A DNA stretch of 64,000 nt from Mycolicibacterium vinylchloridicum (GCF_013404075.1 NZ_JACBJQ010000005.1:62001-126000), one strand, 5' to 3'. Counted from the stretch's first letter, positions 52,656 through 62,024 are shown. Translations and numbers: made by a program. Notes: generated by a model from the sequence alone, not told the origin.

Positions 52656-53414
52656 ATGGAGATCTCGGGCAAGAAGGTAGTCGTCGTGGGCGGCGCATCG
52701 GGCTTCGGGCGGGCAAGTGCGGAACTGCTGGCCTCCCGCGGGGCTCAGGTGGCGATTCTCGACCGCGAGGGCACCGACGGCCCCGAGGTCGCGGCGGCTG
52801 TCGGCGGCCCGTTCCTTCCGGTTGACGTCACCGACTTCGCGGGCACCGAGAAGGTGCTGGCCGAAGCCGTCGAGAAGCTGGGGGGCCTGCACGTCGTGCT
52901 GACCACCGCCGGCGGCGGTGTCGCGGAGAAGACGTTCGGCAAGAACGGCCCGCACGCCCTGGAGACCTTCCAGAGCACGATCAACCTCAATCTGATCGCC
53001 AGCTTCAACATCAGCCGGCTGGCGGCCGCGCACATGGCCAACAACGAGCCCGAGGACGAAGAGCGCGGCGTCATCATCAACACCGCGTCGATCGCCGCCT
53101 TCGAAGGCCAGATCGGCCAGGTTGCCTACACCGCCGCCAAGGCCGGTATCGCGGGCATGTGCCTGACCATGGCCCGCGATCTGGGTCCGGTCGGGATCCG
53201 CGCGTTGGCGATCGCGCCCAGCCTGTTCGCCACCGGCCTGACCAAGGGCATTCCCGACGAGTTCGCCAAGGCGCTGACCAAGGACGCCGCGTTCCCGAAG
53301 CGCCTGGGCCGGCCCGAGGAGTTCGCCAAGCTGGTGTCCGCGATCGTCGAGAACCCGATGCTCAACGGCCAGTGCATCCGTCTGGACGCCGGACAGCGCT
53401 TTGCCCCCAAGTAA
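52656..53414 (+). CDS. Short-chain dehydrogenase, 3-hydroxyacyl-CoA type (HSD10-like)
   Basis: A 252-residue SDR. The cofactor motif is GGASGFGRASA, the Ser lies in NTASIAAFEG, and the pair is YTAAK. The ending FAKLVSAIVENPMLNGQCIRLDAG is characteristic of the 3-hydroxy-2-methylbutyryl-CoA/HSD10 group. It is 56 bp upstream of fadE22 on the same strand, so it may supply the hydroxyacyl-CoA dehydrogenase step to that FadE. The ATG has a GACAGGAG site. NAD is probable from the Asp in ILDREG. Confidence 0.88.
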   Translation: MEISGKKVVVVGGASGFGRASAELLASRGAQVAILDREGTDGPEVAAAVGGPFLPVDVTDFAGTEKVLAEAVEKLGGLHVVLTTAGGGVAEKTFGKNGPHALETFQSTINLNLIASFNISRLAAAHMANNEPEDEERGVIINTASIAAFEGQIGQVAYTAAKAGIAGMCLTMARDLGPVGIRALAIAPSLFATGLTKGIPDEFAKALTKDAAFPKRLGRPEEFAKLVSAIVENPMLNGQCIRLDAGQRFAPK

Positions 53415-53470
53415 TCCGTTCTGTGGTAAGGCATTAGAGGAATAGGCACCGCCGCCTCGAGGAGGACCCG

Positions 53471-55636
53471 ATGGGTATCGCACTGACCGACGACCACCGC
53501 GAACTCAGCGAGATAGCGCGCTCGTTCCTGGCTGCGCAGAAGGCCAGGGCGGCAACGCGGGACCTCCTCGCCGACGATGTCGAGGAGACCCGCCCGCCGT
53601 TCTGGTCGGAGCTGGCCGAGCTGGGCTGGCTCGGGCTGCACGTCGACGAGCAGTACGGCGGTTCGGGTTTCGGCCTGCCGGAGCTTGTGGTGGTGATCGA
53701 CGAGCTCGGCCGGGCGATCGCGCCCGGCCTGTTCGTGCCGACCGTCGTCGCCTCCGCCCTGGTGTCTGCGGCCGGTAGCGACGAGCAGAAGGCGCGCCTG
53801 TTGCCCGGCCTTGTCGACGGATCAGTCACTGCCGCGGTCGGATTCGCCTGTGACATCACGGTTTCCGGAGATGCGGCGACCGGCGATGCCGGTGTGGTGC
53901 TCGGTGCCGGGCTGGCCGATCTGCTGGTATTGACCAGCGGGGCAGACGTGTTGCTGGTGGAGCGGGGTGCCGACGGGGTGTCGGTCGACGCGCCGGGAAG
54001 CCTCGACCGCGCTCGGCGCTCGGCTCGGGTGTCGCTTCGTGACGTGTCGGTAGCCGGCAATGTGCTGGCCGGAGCGCGGCCGGTGGCAGTTGCGTTGGCC
54101 CGCACGCTATTCGGTGCCGAGGCTGCCGGCGGGGCCTCGGACTGCGTCGACACCGCCGTCGAATACGCCAAGGTCCGTGAGCAATTCGGTCGCACGATCG
54201 CGACATTCCAGGCGGTCAAGCACCACTGCGCCAACATGATCGTCGCCTCGGAGTCGGCGGTCGCGGTGGTGTGGGACGCCGCCCGTGCATTCGGGGATGA
54301 CGGGAAGCAGTTCGAATTGGTGGCCGCTGCTGCGGCGGCGCTGGCCTTCCCCGCCTATGTCGGCAACGCGGAGTTGAACATTCAGGTGCACGGTGGCATC
54401 GGGTTCACCTGGGAACACGACGCGCATCTGCACCTGCGGCGGGCGCTGACCGTGCAGGCGCTACTCGGCGGAGACGGCCCGGTCACCGACGTGTTCGACC
54501 TGACGCAGTCGGGTGTCAGCAGGGCCAACAGTCTGGACCTGCCGGCCGAGGCCGACGAGGTGCGCACGCAGATCCGAGCCGACGCGCATCAACTCGCCGC
54601 GCTCGACGAGAAGGCGCAGCTCGACGAGCTGATCGCGACCGGCTACGTCATGCCGCACTGGCCCAAGCCGTGGGGCCGTGCCGCGGGTGCCGTCGAGCAG
54701 CTGCTGATCGAAGAGGAATTCGCCGCCGCCGGCGTCAAGCGGCCCGACTACGGCATCACCGGCTGGGTGATCCTGACCCTGATCCAGCACGGAACTCCCT
54801 CTCAGATCGAACGATTCGTCGAGAAGGCGTTGCGTAAAGACGAGATCTGGTGCCAGCTGTTCTCCGAACCGTCGGCGGGCTCGGATGCCGCGGCGGTCAA
54901 GACCCGCGCGGTTCGGGTGGACGGCGGCTGGAAGATCACCGGCCAGAAGGTGTGGACCAGCGGGGCACACTACTGCAAGCGCGGGCTGGCCACCGTCCGC
55001 ACCGATTTCGACGTGCCCAAGCATGCCGGCATCACGACGGTGATCCTGGACATGGAGGCGCCCGGCGTCGAGGTGCGGCCGCTGCGCCAGATCACCGGCG
55101 GCGCCGACTTCAACGAGGTGTTCTTCAACGACGTGTTCGTCCCCGACGAAGACGTTGTGGGGGAGCCGAACTCCGGCTGGACCGTCGCGCGGGCCACGCT
55201 GGGCAACGAGCGGGTCAGCATCGGCGGTGGCGCAGGCACCATCGCGCCTGCCGCGGCGTGGTTGGTGTCGCTGGCCAAGAAGCACGGTGACCGGCACGCG
55301 GGCGCGGTTCAGTGGGTCGGCAAGTTCCTCGCCCGGGACCAGGCGCTGCGACTGTTGAACCTGCGCCGCGTGGTCCGTGCCCTCGAAGGTGCGGGGCCCG
55401 GCCCGGAAGGCAACATCACCAAACTGATCCTGGCCGAGCAGTTCCAGGAGCAGGGCACGATTGCTGCCGCGCTGGTCGGTCCCGATGTCGCGCTCGATGG
55501 CGGCGAGGGCGAAATGGCGGGCCGGACGGCACTGGGATCGCGCGCTCTGTCCATCGCCGGCGGCACCTCGGAGATCACCCGCAACCAGATCGCCGAGCGC
55601 ATCCTGGGCATGCCGCGCGATCCGCTGATCAGGTAG
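53471..55636 (+). CDS. fadE22: Fused double acyl-CoA dehydrogenase
   Basis: A 721-residue protein made of two acyl-CoA dehydrogenase halves. Residues 1-350 resemble the non-catalytic half (VHGGIGFTWEHDAHLHLRRAL). Residues 370-721 resemble the catalytic half (FSEPSAGSDAAAVKT, then GGTSEITRNQIAERILGMPRDP with the catalytic-type Glu). Length and layout match M. tuberculosis FadE22 (Rv3061c), also next to ligB. The fusion carries both parts of a heteromeric FadE on one chain. It follows an SDR gene and precedes a small stem-loop with a T-run. Confidence 0.9.
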   Translation: MGIALTDDHRELSEIARSFLAAQKARAATRDLLADDVEETRPPFWSELAELGWLGLHVDEQYGGSGFGLPELVVVIDELGRAIAPGLFVPTVVASALVSAAGSDEQKARLLPGLVDGSVTAAVGFACDITVSGDAATGDAGVVLGAGLADLLVLTSGADVLLVERGADGVSVDAPGSLDRARRSARVSLRDVSVAGNVLAGARPVAVALARTLFGAEAAGGASDCVDTAVEYAKVREQFGRTIATFQAVKHHCANMIVASESAVAVVWDAARAFGDDGKQFELVAAAAAALAFPAYVGNAELNIQVHGGIGFTWEHDAHLHLRRALTVQALLGGDGPVTDVFDLTQSGVSRANSLDLPAEADEVRTQIRADAHQLAALDEKAQLDELIATGYVMPHWPKPWGRAAGAVEQLLIEEEFAAAGVKRPDYGITGWVILTLIQHGTPSQIERFVEKALRKDEIWCQLFSEPSAGSDAAAVKTRAVRVDGGWKITGQKVWTSGAHYCKRGLATVRTDFDVPKHAGITTVILDMEAPGVEVRPLRQITGGADFNEVFFNDVFVPDEDVVGEPNSGWTVARATLGNERVSIGGGAGTIAPAAAWLVSLAKKHGDRHAGAVQWVGKFLARDQALRLLNLRRVVRALEGAGPGPEGNITKLILAEQFQEQGTIAAALVGPDVALDGGEGEMAGRTALGSRALSIAGGTSEITRNQIAERILGMPRDPLIR

Positions 55637-55652
55637 CTCACCCAGCGTTTGC

Positions 55653-55672
55653 ACAGTTGGCAAACTGTTTTT
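55653..55672 (+). terminator. Short intrinsic terminator after fadE22
   Basis: ACAGTT and AACTGT form a 6-bp stem with a GGCA loop, followed by a run of T (TTTT after the stem). It lies 17 bp after the fadE22 stop. The stem is weak, but the T-run is rare in this GC-rich sequence, so a true terminator is likely. It also overlaps a nested GTTTG/CAAAC repeat. Confidence 0.5.
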
Positions 55673-55717
55673 GAGCTATACACCGCAGGCGCAGCGGTTG
55701 TTGGCTAATGTTCGTCC

Positions 55718-57079
55718 ATGCGAACAAGAGGTCTGGTAGTGGCTGCGCTGGCCGTCGCCCTGGCGGCCTGCGGGGGCCCGAAGCCCGTCGTCCCCACCCC
55801 GACGAATATCGCCAACCCGGGTACCGCCAAGCCGGCACCCGGCGACGTCACGATCACCGGCGATTCGTCCGCGGAGGTCAACAAGCTGGCGATCGCGGCG
55901 ATCGAGGACCTACAGAAGTACTGGGCCGAGGAATATCCGAAGCTCTACGGCAGCGACTACGAGCCGGTCTCGGGTGGCTTCTACGCGGTAATCCCGTCCT
56001 CGGGGGAGCTGCCGCCGTGCGCCGAAAGCGCCAGCGACATCGACCACAACGCCTTCTACTGCGCCAGCAAGGACGTGGTGGCCTGGGACGCCGAGACCCT
56101 GCTGCCCGAATTGCAGTCCAAATTCGGCGATTTCGTCATCCCGATCGTGCTGGCTCATGAGTGGGGGCACGCGATTCAGGCCCGGTCCAACTTCACCGCG
56201 CGCACGGTGACCAAGGAACTGCAGGCCGACTGCTTCGCCGGCGGCTGGGCCAAGCATGCCAAGGACGCGGGGGTGTACAAGGTCAACGCCGCCGAGATGG
56301 ACAACGCCCTGGCGGGCATCCTGGAACTGCGGGATTCCCCGGGTACCAGCAAGATCGACACCTCGGCGCATGGCAGCGGCTTCGACCGGGTCAGCGCGTT
56401 CCAGGACGGTTACGACAACGGGACCGCGGCGTGCAAGGCCTACCGCGACGACGACCCGGTGGTCCTCGAGCTTCCGTTCCAGAATGCCGAGGACGAGGCC
56501 GCCGGCGGCGATATGCCCTACGACGCGATGGTCAACGACGTGCCCTATGACATCGAGGACTATTGGGCCCACGTGTATCCCGAGCTGACCAACGGGGAGC
56601 TCTGGGTGCCGGTGAAGGGCCTGGAGCCGTTTGACCCGTCCAACCCGCCGATGTGCGGCGGCACTCGTGCCGAGGGCTACGCGCTGTTCTATTGTGTCCC
56701 AGACGATTACATCGGATGGGACAACGTCGACGCGATGCCGACGGTGTACCGCAAGGGCGGCGATTTCGCGGTCGCCACGTTGCTGGCCACGCAGTTCGGG
56801 CTGGCCGCGATGACCCGGGCCCAAGACGACTCCGACGACAAGACCCAGTCACTGCGCGGGGACTGCTTCGCTGGGGCCTACACGGCCAGCGTCCTGCTGC
56901 AGAACCGCAAGGACACCAGCAGCTTCGGTATCTCGCCCGGCGACCTCGACGAGGCCATCACTGCGCTGTTGGTGTTCCGCGGCGACGGTGACGTGGAACG
57001 CCAGGGTGCCGGTTTCGAGCGGATCCGCCACTACCGCAACGGCGTCCTCAACGGCGCCGAAGCCTGCCTCAAGGACTGA
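55718..57079 (+). CDS. Lipoprotein zinc metallopeptidase with duplicated domain
   Basis: A 453-residue exported lipoprotein. The signal peptide ends in a lipobox (VALAACGG, Cys near residue 18). Two similar halves follow. The first (about 45-250) contains HEWGH (His near residue 147) and a downstream ELQADCFAG, the set of a zincin peptidase. The second (about 265-450) repeats the fold, with CFAGAY and a similar ending, but its HExxH position reads TQFGLAAMT. Only the first half should bind zinc. I do not recognise an established family symbol. Confidence 0.82.
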   Translation: MRTRGLVVAALAVALAACGGPKPVVPTPTNIANPGTAKPAPGDVTITGDSSAEVNKLAIAAIEDLQKYWAEEYPKLYGSDYEPVSGGFYAVIPSSGELPPCAESASDIDHNAFYCASKDVVAWDAETLLPELQSKFGDFVIPIVLAHEWGHAIQARSNFTARTVTKELQADCFAGGWAKHAKDAGVYKVNAAEMDNALAGILELRDSPGTSKIDTSAHGSGFDRVSAFQDGYDNGTAACKAYRDDDPVVLELPFQNAEDEAAGGDMPYDAMVNDVPYDIEDYWAHVYPELTNGELWVPVKGLEPFDPSNPPMCGGTRAEGYALFYCVPDDYIGWDNVDAMPTVYRKGGDFAVATLLATQFGLAAMTRAQDDSDDKTQSLRGDCFAGAYTASVLLQNRKDTSSFGISPGDLDEAITALLVFRGDGDVERQGAGFERIRHYRNGVLNGAEACLKD

Positions 57080-57181
57080 TGCGAGCGATACCGGTCACGA
57101 TCTTGCTTGTATCGAGATCGACCGTATGGTCGCGATCGAGTCGAATTCACGACCATGACGTCGATTTCGCGGGCCGCGCCG

Positions 57182-57535
57182 TCAGCGGGCAGGAATCAGC
57201 CGCGGGAACATGTCGTGAAGGCGTTGTCGCACACTGGGTTCACGCGGTTGCGCCGCGGGCGGCGGTGTCGAGAGAGTGGAGGCGACGGCCGTCGCGCTCC
57301 ATGAGGTGGGCGGCCGCGCCGAAGGCGACGGGACGGGCGCGGCACTGTGTACCGGCACTGCCGAGGCGGTCGTCGTCGCTGCGGGCCGAGGCTGTCCCAC
57401 GGGGTGCGCCGACTCGTGGGACATGCTGACGACGGCGGCGACCAGGACACCCAGGGCGACGATGCCGAGCGCACCCAGAACCGCCGAAAACCAGTTCCGA
57501 TTCGCGATGGCGGCAGGCCCTCTTGTCGTGTCCAT
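57182..57535 (-). CDS. Small membrane-anchored Pro/Ala/Ser-rich protein
   Basis: A 117-residue protein with one transmembrane helix at about residues 15-38 (FSAVLGALGIVALGVLVAAV) and a long low-complexity extracellular tail rich in Pro, Ala, Ser and Thr. The C-terminus is basic (RQRLHDMFPRLIPAR). It could be a cell-wall-associated anchor or linker protein. I recognise no family. It is convergent with the metallopeptidase gene and separate from the epimerase gene at 57657. Codon use is normal for the window, so it is probably a real gene. Confidence 0.6.
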   Translation of the reverse strand: MDTTRGPAAIANRNWFSAVLGALGIVALGVLVAAVVSMSHESAHPVGQPRPAATTTASAVPVHSAAPVPSPSARPPTSWSATAVASTLSTPPPAAQPREPSVRQRLHDMFPRLIPAR

Positions 57536-57656
57536 CTCTGTCGCTTGACCTCCGGATTTTCCAGTTCGGCGGCGATCCTAACCACGCTGCCCGAAAAACA
57601 GCTGTGAACACTTTGGCAATCTTGTCTTCTCCCTTGTCATCGGGCATGCTGCGGGC

Positions 57657-58676
57657 GTGGCAGGCACAGACAAACTGGTTCTGGGAGCGAGCGGATTCCT
57701 CGGCTCGCACGTGACGCGGCAGCTGGTCGAACGCGGCGACGCGGTGCGCGTGATGCTGCGTGCCAGCAGTTCGACCCGCGGCATCGACGACCTGCCGGTG
57801 CATCGCTTCTACGGCGACATCTTCGATGATGCCGCCCTCAAAGAGGCAATGGACGGCTGCGATGTCGTCTACTACTGCGTCGTCGACACGCGCGCGAACC
57901 TGCGCGATCCCGCACCGCTCTACCGGACCAACGTCGAGGGGCTGCGGCACGTCTTGGACGCCGCAGTGAACGCTGACCTGAGCCGGTTCGTCTTCACCAG
58001 CACCATCGGAACCATCGGGCTCGGCACCGGCGGAGTCGTCAACGAGGACACACCGTTCGACTGGGGCGCCAACGCCGGCGGCTACATCGGGTCGCGGGTC
58101 GCGGCCGAGAAGCTGGTCCTGGACTACAGCCGCGACAAGGGGCTGCCCGCGGTGGCGATGTGCGTGTCCAACACCTACGGCGCACGTGACTGGCAGCCGA
58201 CCCCGCACGGCTCGCTGGTCGCCGCCGCGGCGGCCGGCAAGCTGCCGTTCTACATGGCCGGGATGGCCACCGAGGTGGTCGGAATCTCCGATGCCGCCCG
58301 GGCGTTGCTGCTGGCCGCCGATCACGGCCGGGTGGGGGAACGCTACATCGTCTCCGAGCGCTACCTGACCTACCGCGAGCTCTACGAGACGGCAGCACGC
58401 GCGGCCGGCCGGCCGGCGCCCCGGTTGGGCATCCCGAAGCCGGTGATGAAGGCCCTCGGGGTCCTCGGCGGAATTGTCGCTGCCGTCAGTCGTCGTGATT
58501 TGCCGTTGAATCCCACGACGGTGCGGCTGATGGACATCATGGCACCGATGGATCACAGCAAGGCGGTCCGGGAACTGGGCTGGCAGCCGCGCGACGTGCA
58601 CGAGTCGATCCGGGAGGCCGCTGAATTCTTTGTCCAACGCCGACGTGACCACGACGGGTTTGCTCGCGATCACTGA
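57657..58676 (+). CDS. NAD-dependent epimerase/dehydratase (3-beta-HSD-like extended SDR)
   Basis: A 339-residue extended SDR. The cofactor motif is GASGFLGSHV, with substrate-domain segments VFTSTIGTIG and MDHSKAVRELGWQPR. The active-site motif reads YIGSRVAAEK, so the catalytic Lys of YxxxK is replaced by Arg. Such replacements are known in some reductases, and the enzyme may be weak or altered. The start is GTG at 57657. A stem-loop (58681-58700) follows the stop. The 3-beta-HSD-like layout suggests a sterol or lipid-linked substrate. Confidence 0.83.
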   Translation: MAGTDKLVLGASGFLGSHVTRQLVERGDAVRVMLRASSSTRGIDDLPVHRFYGDIFDDAALKEAMDGCDVVYYCVVDTRANLRDPAPLYRTNVEGLRHVLDAAVNADLSRFVFTSTIGTIGLGTGGVVNEDTPFDWGANAGGYIGSRVAAEKLVLDYSRDKGLPAVAMCVSNTYGARDWQPTPHGSLVAAAAAGKLPFYMAGMATEVVGISDAARALLLAADHGRVGERYIVSERYLTYRELYETAARAAGRPAPRLGIPKPVMKALGVLGGIVAAVSRRDLPLNPTTVRLMDIMAPMDHSKAVRELGWQPRDVHESIREAAEFFVQRRRDHDGFARDH

Positions 58677-58680
58677 GAAG

Positions 58681-58700
58681 CCCGCCGGTTGAGCGGCGGG
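58681..58700 (+). terminator. 7-bp GC-rich hairpin after the epimerase gene
   Basis: CCCGCCG and CGGCGGG are reverse complements around a 6-nt loop, starting 4 bp after the stop at 58676. There is no T-run. It could be a terminator of the mycobacterial type, or simply a structured end that slows ribosome or RNA polymerase. Confidence 0.45.
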
Positions 58701-58760
58701 TGACTACGCTCGTCACGTGCGCGCGGGCCGGTTCATCCACCGATCACGTGGACGGCACTC

Positions 58761-60911
58761 ATGAACGAGCCGAGCGTGCGCGATCGAATCGGATACGCGG
58801 CTGGCCTGTTCGGCTGGGTGGCCTTGCCCTATCTGGCCGGCTCGGTGTTGTCGTGGCAGACGTTCGGCGCCGGTATCGGGCCTGCGTTCTTCCCGCCTGC
58901 CGGCGTGACCGTCGCGGCCATGCTGCTGAACCGGCGCGCGCTGTGGCCGGTGATCGTGGCCGCGATCGTGGTGGCCGAACTGGCCGTCGACATGCGCTAC
59001 GGGGCGGCTCTGGGGACGTCGATCGGCTTCGCGGTGGCCAATTCGGTGGAACCTCTGGTCGGTGCATCGCTGGTGCTGGCCTGGTGCAAGGGACCGCCGG
59101 ACCTGCGTGAGCGAGCCGACCTGGCCCGCTTTGTCGCCGGGGCGATGATCCTTGGCCCGCTGGTCGGTGGCGTCATCGGTGGGGTGACCGCCGCAATCAC
59201 CAATGACGTCTGGTCGACGATCGCGGTATTGCACTGGTGGGCCGGCGACGGGGTCGGTGTGCTGTTGATCGGCGCACCGATTCTGCTGTGGCGCTTCCAA
59301 TCTCACCTGCTGCGCGCCCGGATCTTGGATACCGTCGGGGTTCTGGTGGCCATGGGTGGGCTGACGGTGGTGTCGTTCCGCCTCGAATTGCCGCCCGCGT
59401 TGTTCCTGTTGCCGGTGATGGCGTGGGCGGCGTTGCGGCTCGACATGATCGGAGCCGTTCTGGGTGGCGGGGTGCTGGCCTTCACCGCCAACGCCATGGC
59501 CAACGCCGGATACACGACGTTCGAGAGTCTGGATCTGCGTGCGCCTGGGCAGCTGGCGATCGGCCAGGCCTTCATCGCCGTCGTGGTGCTGGTCGCCATG
59601 TTGACCGCGCAGGAGGCCGCCGGGCGGGTCACCGCGGTGCAACAACGCCAGGCCGAACGCCGCGAACGGGCTCGGCTGGAGACGCTGTCGAACCTCGGAC
59701 AGTTGCTCTCGGGTGCGTTCACCCAGAACCAGATCGGTGATGCCGTCCTCGGTCAGGTGATCAACGATGCAGGTGCGCAAGCACTCGCGGTCGGGCTGGT
59801 CAACGACGAGGGCACCAAACTCGAGTGGGTGGCGATGGGCGGATACCCCGAGTTCGTCGCCAATCAGGTCGCCGAGGGGGTGGCGTTGGGTGACGCCACC
59901 GCGGCCACCGACACGGTCCGTACCGGGCAGCCGGTGGTGATCCGCACGGTCGCCGAGTATCGCCGGCGATACCCCGACAACGCCAAGTGGATGTTCGCCA
60001 GTGGTGGCGCGGCGGTAGCGAGCTGGCCGTTGACCGTGGGCGGCAAGGCAATTGGGGCCCTGGTGCTGGCGTGGGCCGATCCGCAGCCGCTGGATACCGC
60101 GCAGCTCGCGTACACCTCGGCTGTCGCCACGATGATCGGCCAGGCGCTGGTCCGTGCCCGGGTGTACGCCGACGAGCATGCCCGTGCGGCGGTGTTGCAG
60201 GCGGCGGTGCTGCCGACCAGCCCCACCGTGATCGCCGGCGTGGACGTTGGGGTGAGCTACGAGCCCGCCGATGTGGTGCAGGGGCTCGGTGGTGACTGGT
60301 ACGACGCACTCGAATTGTCGCGCGGGTACCGGTATTTCGCGGTCGGCGATGTCGTGGGACATGGGTTGCCCGCCGTCGAGGACATGGCGCAGCTGCGCAG
60401 CGCCGGACGGGCGTTGGCGTTGCAGGGTCTGCCGCCGGCGCAACTGCTCGTCTCGCTCAACACGTTCACCCGGCATGCCAGCAATGGCAAGTTCGCGACG
60501 ATGGGTGTCGCGGTGCTGGACCCCGCGTCGGCCACCCTGTCCTACGCGTCGGCCGGTCATCCGCCGCCGTTGCTGCGACGAGCGGCGACCGGGACGGTCA
60601 TGCGCCTGGCCGGTGCGCACGGCCCGGTGCTGGGCCCGGTCGAGCGAGCCTCCTACAGCGAGGGTCACGTGCAGGTGTGCGAGGGGGACATCCTGGTGAT
60701 GTACACCGACGGGCTCATCGAACGGCGCGGCCAGGACATCGAATCCGGCATGGCACGCGTGCAGGACCTCGTCGCCGAATGGAGCGGGGACGAATCCCTG
60801 CCGCAGGCCTGCCGCGAACTGACCCACACCCTGGCCCCGCCGCCTCGCGACGACGACGTCTGCGTGGTCGCGGTGCGCTTCGGCGCGTTCGAGACCCGAG
60901 GGGTGTGCTGA
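58761..60911 (+). CDS. MASE1-GAF-PP2C (SpoIIE-type) phosphatase, probable sigma-factor pathway regulator
   Basis: A 716-residue membrane sensor phosphatase. Residues 1-290 hold about eight helices of a MASE1-type sensor. A short coiled segment (about 295-315, rich in Gln, Arg and Glu) joins a GAF domain (about 320-470). A SpoIIE/PP2C-type phosphatase fills 490-710, with GGDWYDALEL, VGDVVGHGLPA, MYTDGLIERR and DDDVCVVAVRF as metal-binding motifs. Such proteins usually dephosphorylate anti-anti-sigma factors. The next gene begins 4 bp after its stop. Confidence 0.9.
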   Translation: MNEPSVRDRIGYAAGLFGWVALPYLAGSVLSWQTFGAGIGPAFFPPAGVTVAAMLLNRRALWPVIVAAIVVAELAVDMRYGAALGTSIGFAVANSVEPLVGASLVLAWCKGPPDLRERADLARFVAGAMILGPLVGGVIGGVTAAITNDVWSTIAVLHWWAGDGVGVLLIGAPILLWRFQSHLLRARILDTVGVLVAMGGLTVVSFRLELPPALFLLPVMAWAALRLDMIGAVLGGGVLAFTANAMANAGYTTFESLDLRAPGQLAIGQAFIAVVVLVAMLTAQEAAGRVTAVQQRQAERRERARLETLSNLGQLLSGAFTQNQIGDAVLGQVINDAGAQALAVGLVNDEGTKLEWVAMGGYPEFVANQVAEGVALGDATAATDTVRTGQPVVIRTVAEYRRRYPDNAKWMFASGGAAVASWPLTVGGKAIGALVLAWADPQPLDTAQLAYTSAVATMIGQALVRARVYADEHARAAVLQAAVLPTSPTVIAGVDVGVSYEPADVVQGLGGDWYDALELSRGYRYFAVGDVVGHGLPAVEDMAQLRSAGRALALQGLPPAQLLVSLNTFTRHASNGKFATMGVAVLDPASATLSYASAGHPPPLLRRAATGTVMRLAGAHGPVLGPVERASYSEGHVQVCEGDILVMYTDGLIERRGQDIESGMARVQDLVAEWSGDESLPQACRELTHTLAPPPRDDDVCVVAVRFGAFETRGVC

Positions 60912-60914
60912 GCG

Positions 60915-61952
60915 TTGACGCTCGATGACGCCGCGGTGGCGGCGCTGAGCAGCTGGGTACGCCGGCGCGGAATCGGATCAGCGGTAAGCGATGTCGAACC
61001 GCTGCCCGGCGGCACCCAGAATGTGGTCGTGCGGCTACGTGTCGACGGTCGCCGCGTCGTGTTGCGCCGGCCACCGCCGCACCCGCGCCCCAACAGCAAC
61101 CGCACCATGCAGCGCGAGATCGCGGTGCTGCAGACCCTGGCCGGCAGTTCGGTGCCGCATCCCGAATTCATCGCCGGCTGTGAGGATCTCGACGTGCTCG
61201 GCGTCGTCTTCTATCTCATGGAGGACGTCGACGGCTTCAATCCGCTGACCGAGATCGCGCCGGCGTATGCCGCCGATCCGCGGATGCGGCATCAGGTCGG
61301 GCTGAACTATGCCGCAGACTTGGCCCGGCTGAGCTCGACGCAGTGGCGGGGCCGCCCGCTGCAGCAGCTGCACCGCCCGGGATCGTTTCTGGCGCGCCAG
61401 GTTCCGAACTTCCTCGGACTACTCGAGAGCTACCGGCACGACCGCTACCGGCCCGAGATACTCGACGCGGGCCGTCTCGCGGGCTGGCTCGACGAGCATC
61501 GCCCACCCGATGGTGAGCCGGGCATCATGCACGGCGACGCGCACCTCAACAATGTGTTGCTGCGCCGCGATGTACCCGAGGTCGCGGCGTTCGTCGACTG
61601 GGAGATGTGCACCATCGGCGACCCGCTGCTGGATCTGGGCTGGATCCTGGTGTGCTGGCCCGATGATCCCGACCCGATCAATGCCGGCCGTGAACTGGCC
61701 GCCCTCGGCGGCCTGCCGACCCGACCCGAACTGATCGCGGCCTATACCGATGCCGGCGGCAGGTCCACACGAAACCTGGACTGGTACATCGCGATGGCGT
61801 GCTTCAAGCTGGCAATCGTCATCGAGGGGACGTACTCGAGGTTTCTGGCCGGGCAGGCGCATCGCGAAGCCGGTGAACGCCTGCATGATTCGGCGGCCCG
61901 GTTGATCGGACTCGGTATGCGTGTCGCGGTGGGCGACAACCCCTTCAGCTGA
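60915..61952 (+). CDS. APH-family phosphotransferase (ACAD10-like)
   Basis: A 345-residue protein with the choline-kinase/aminoglycoside-phosphotransferase fold. The N-lobe has GGTQNVVVRL and the Lys-equivalent region VVLRRPPPH. The catalytic loop is MHGDAHLNNVLL, and the metal motif is DWEMCTIGDPLLDLGW. It resembles the gene at 32224-33339, so the window holds two paralogous APH-type kinases. The start is TTG at 60915, just after the phosphatase stop, with no strong ribosome site, suggesting coupled translation. The strand then ends in a long hairpin. The substrate is unknown. Confidence 0.83.
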   Translation: MTLDDAAVAALSSWVRRRGIGSAVSDVEPLPGGTQNVVVRLRVDGRRVVLRRPPPHPRPNSNRTMQREIAVLQTLAGSSVPHPEFIAGCEDLDVLGVVFYLMEDVDGFNPLTEIAPAYAADPRMRHQVGLNYAADLARLSSTQWRGRPLQQLHRPGSFLARQVPNFLGLLESYRHDRYRPEILDAGRLAGWLDEHRPPDGEPGIMHGDAHLNNVLLRRDVPEVAAFVDWEMCTIGDPLLDLGWILVCWPDDPDPINAGRELAALGGLPTRPELIAAYTDAGGRSTRNLDWYIAMACFKLAIVIEGTYSRFLAGQAHREAGERLHDSAARLIGLGMRVAVGDNPFS

Positions 61953-61956
61953 TTGT

Positions 61957-62014
61957 CGAGCAGACGCAGCATCGCACTGGCCGGGGCCGATTCATGCGAT
62001 TCTGCGTCTGCTCG
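61957..62014. terminator. Long bidirectional hairpin between convergent genes
   Basis: CGAGCAGACGCAG (61957-61969) pairs with CTGCGTCTGCTCG (62002-62014). After a one-base mismatch the stem continues with ATCGCA and TGCGAT (61971-61976, 61995-62000). That makes about 20 bp of stem around an 18-nt GC-rich loop. It sits between the plus-strand kinase gene and the minus-strand cysteine-rich gene, which is ideal for a two-way terminator. The GAGCAGACGCAG/CTGCGTCTGCTC sequence may be a repeat found elsewhere in the genome. Confidence 0.8.
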
Positions 62015-62024
62015 CGAGGGAGGG

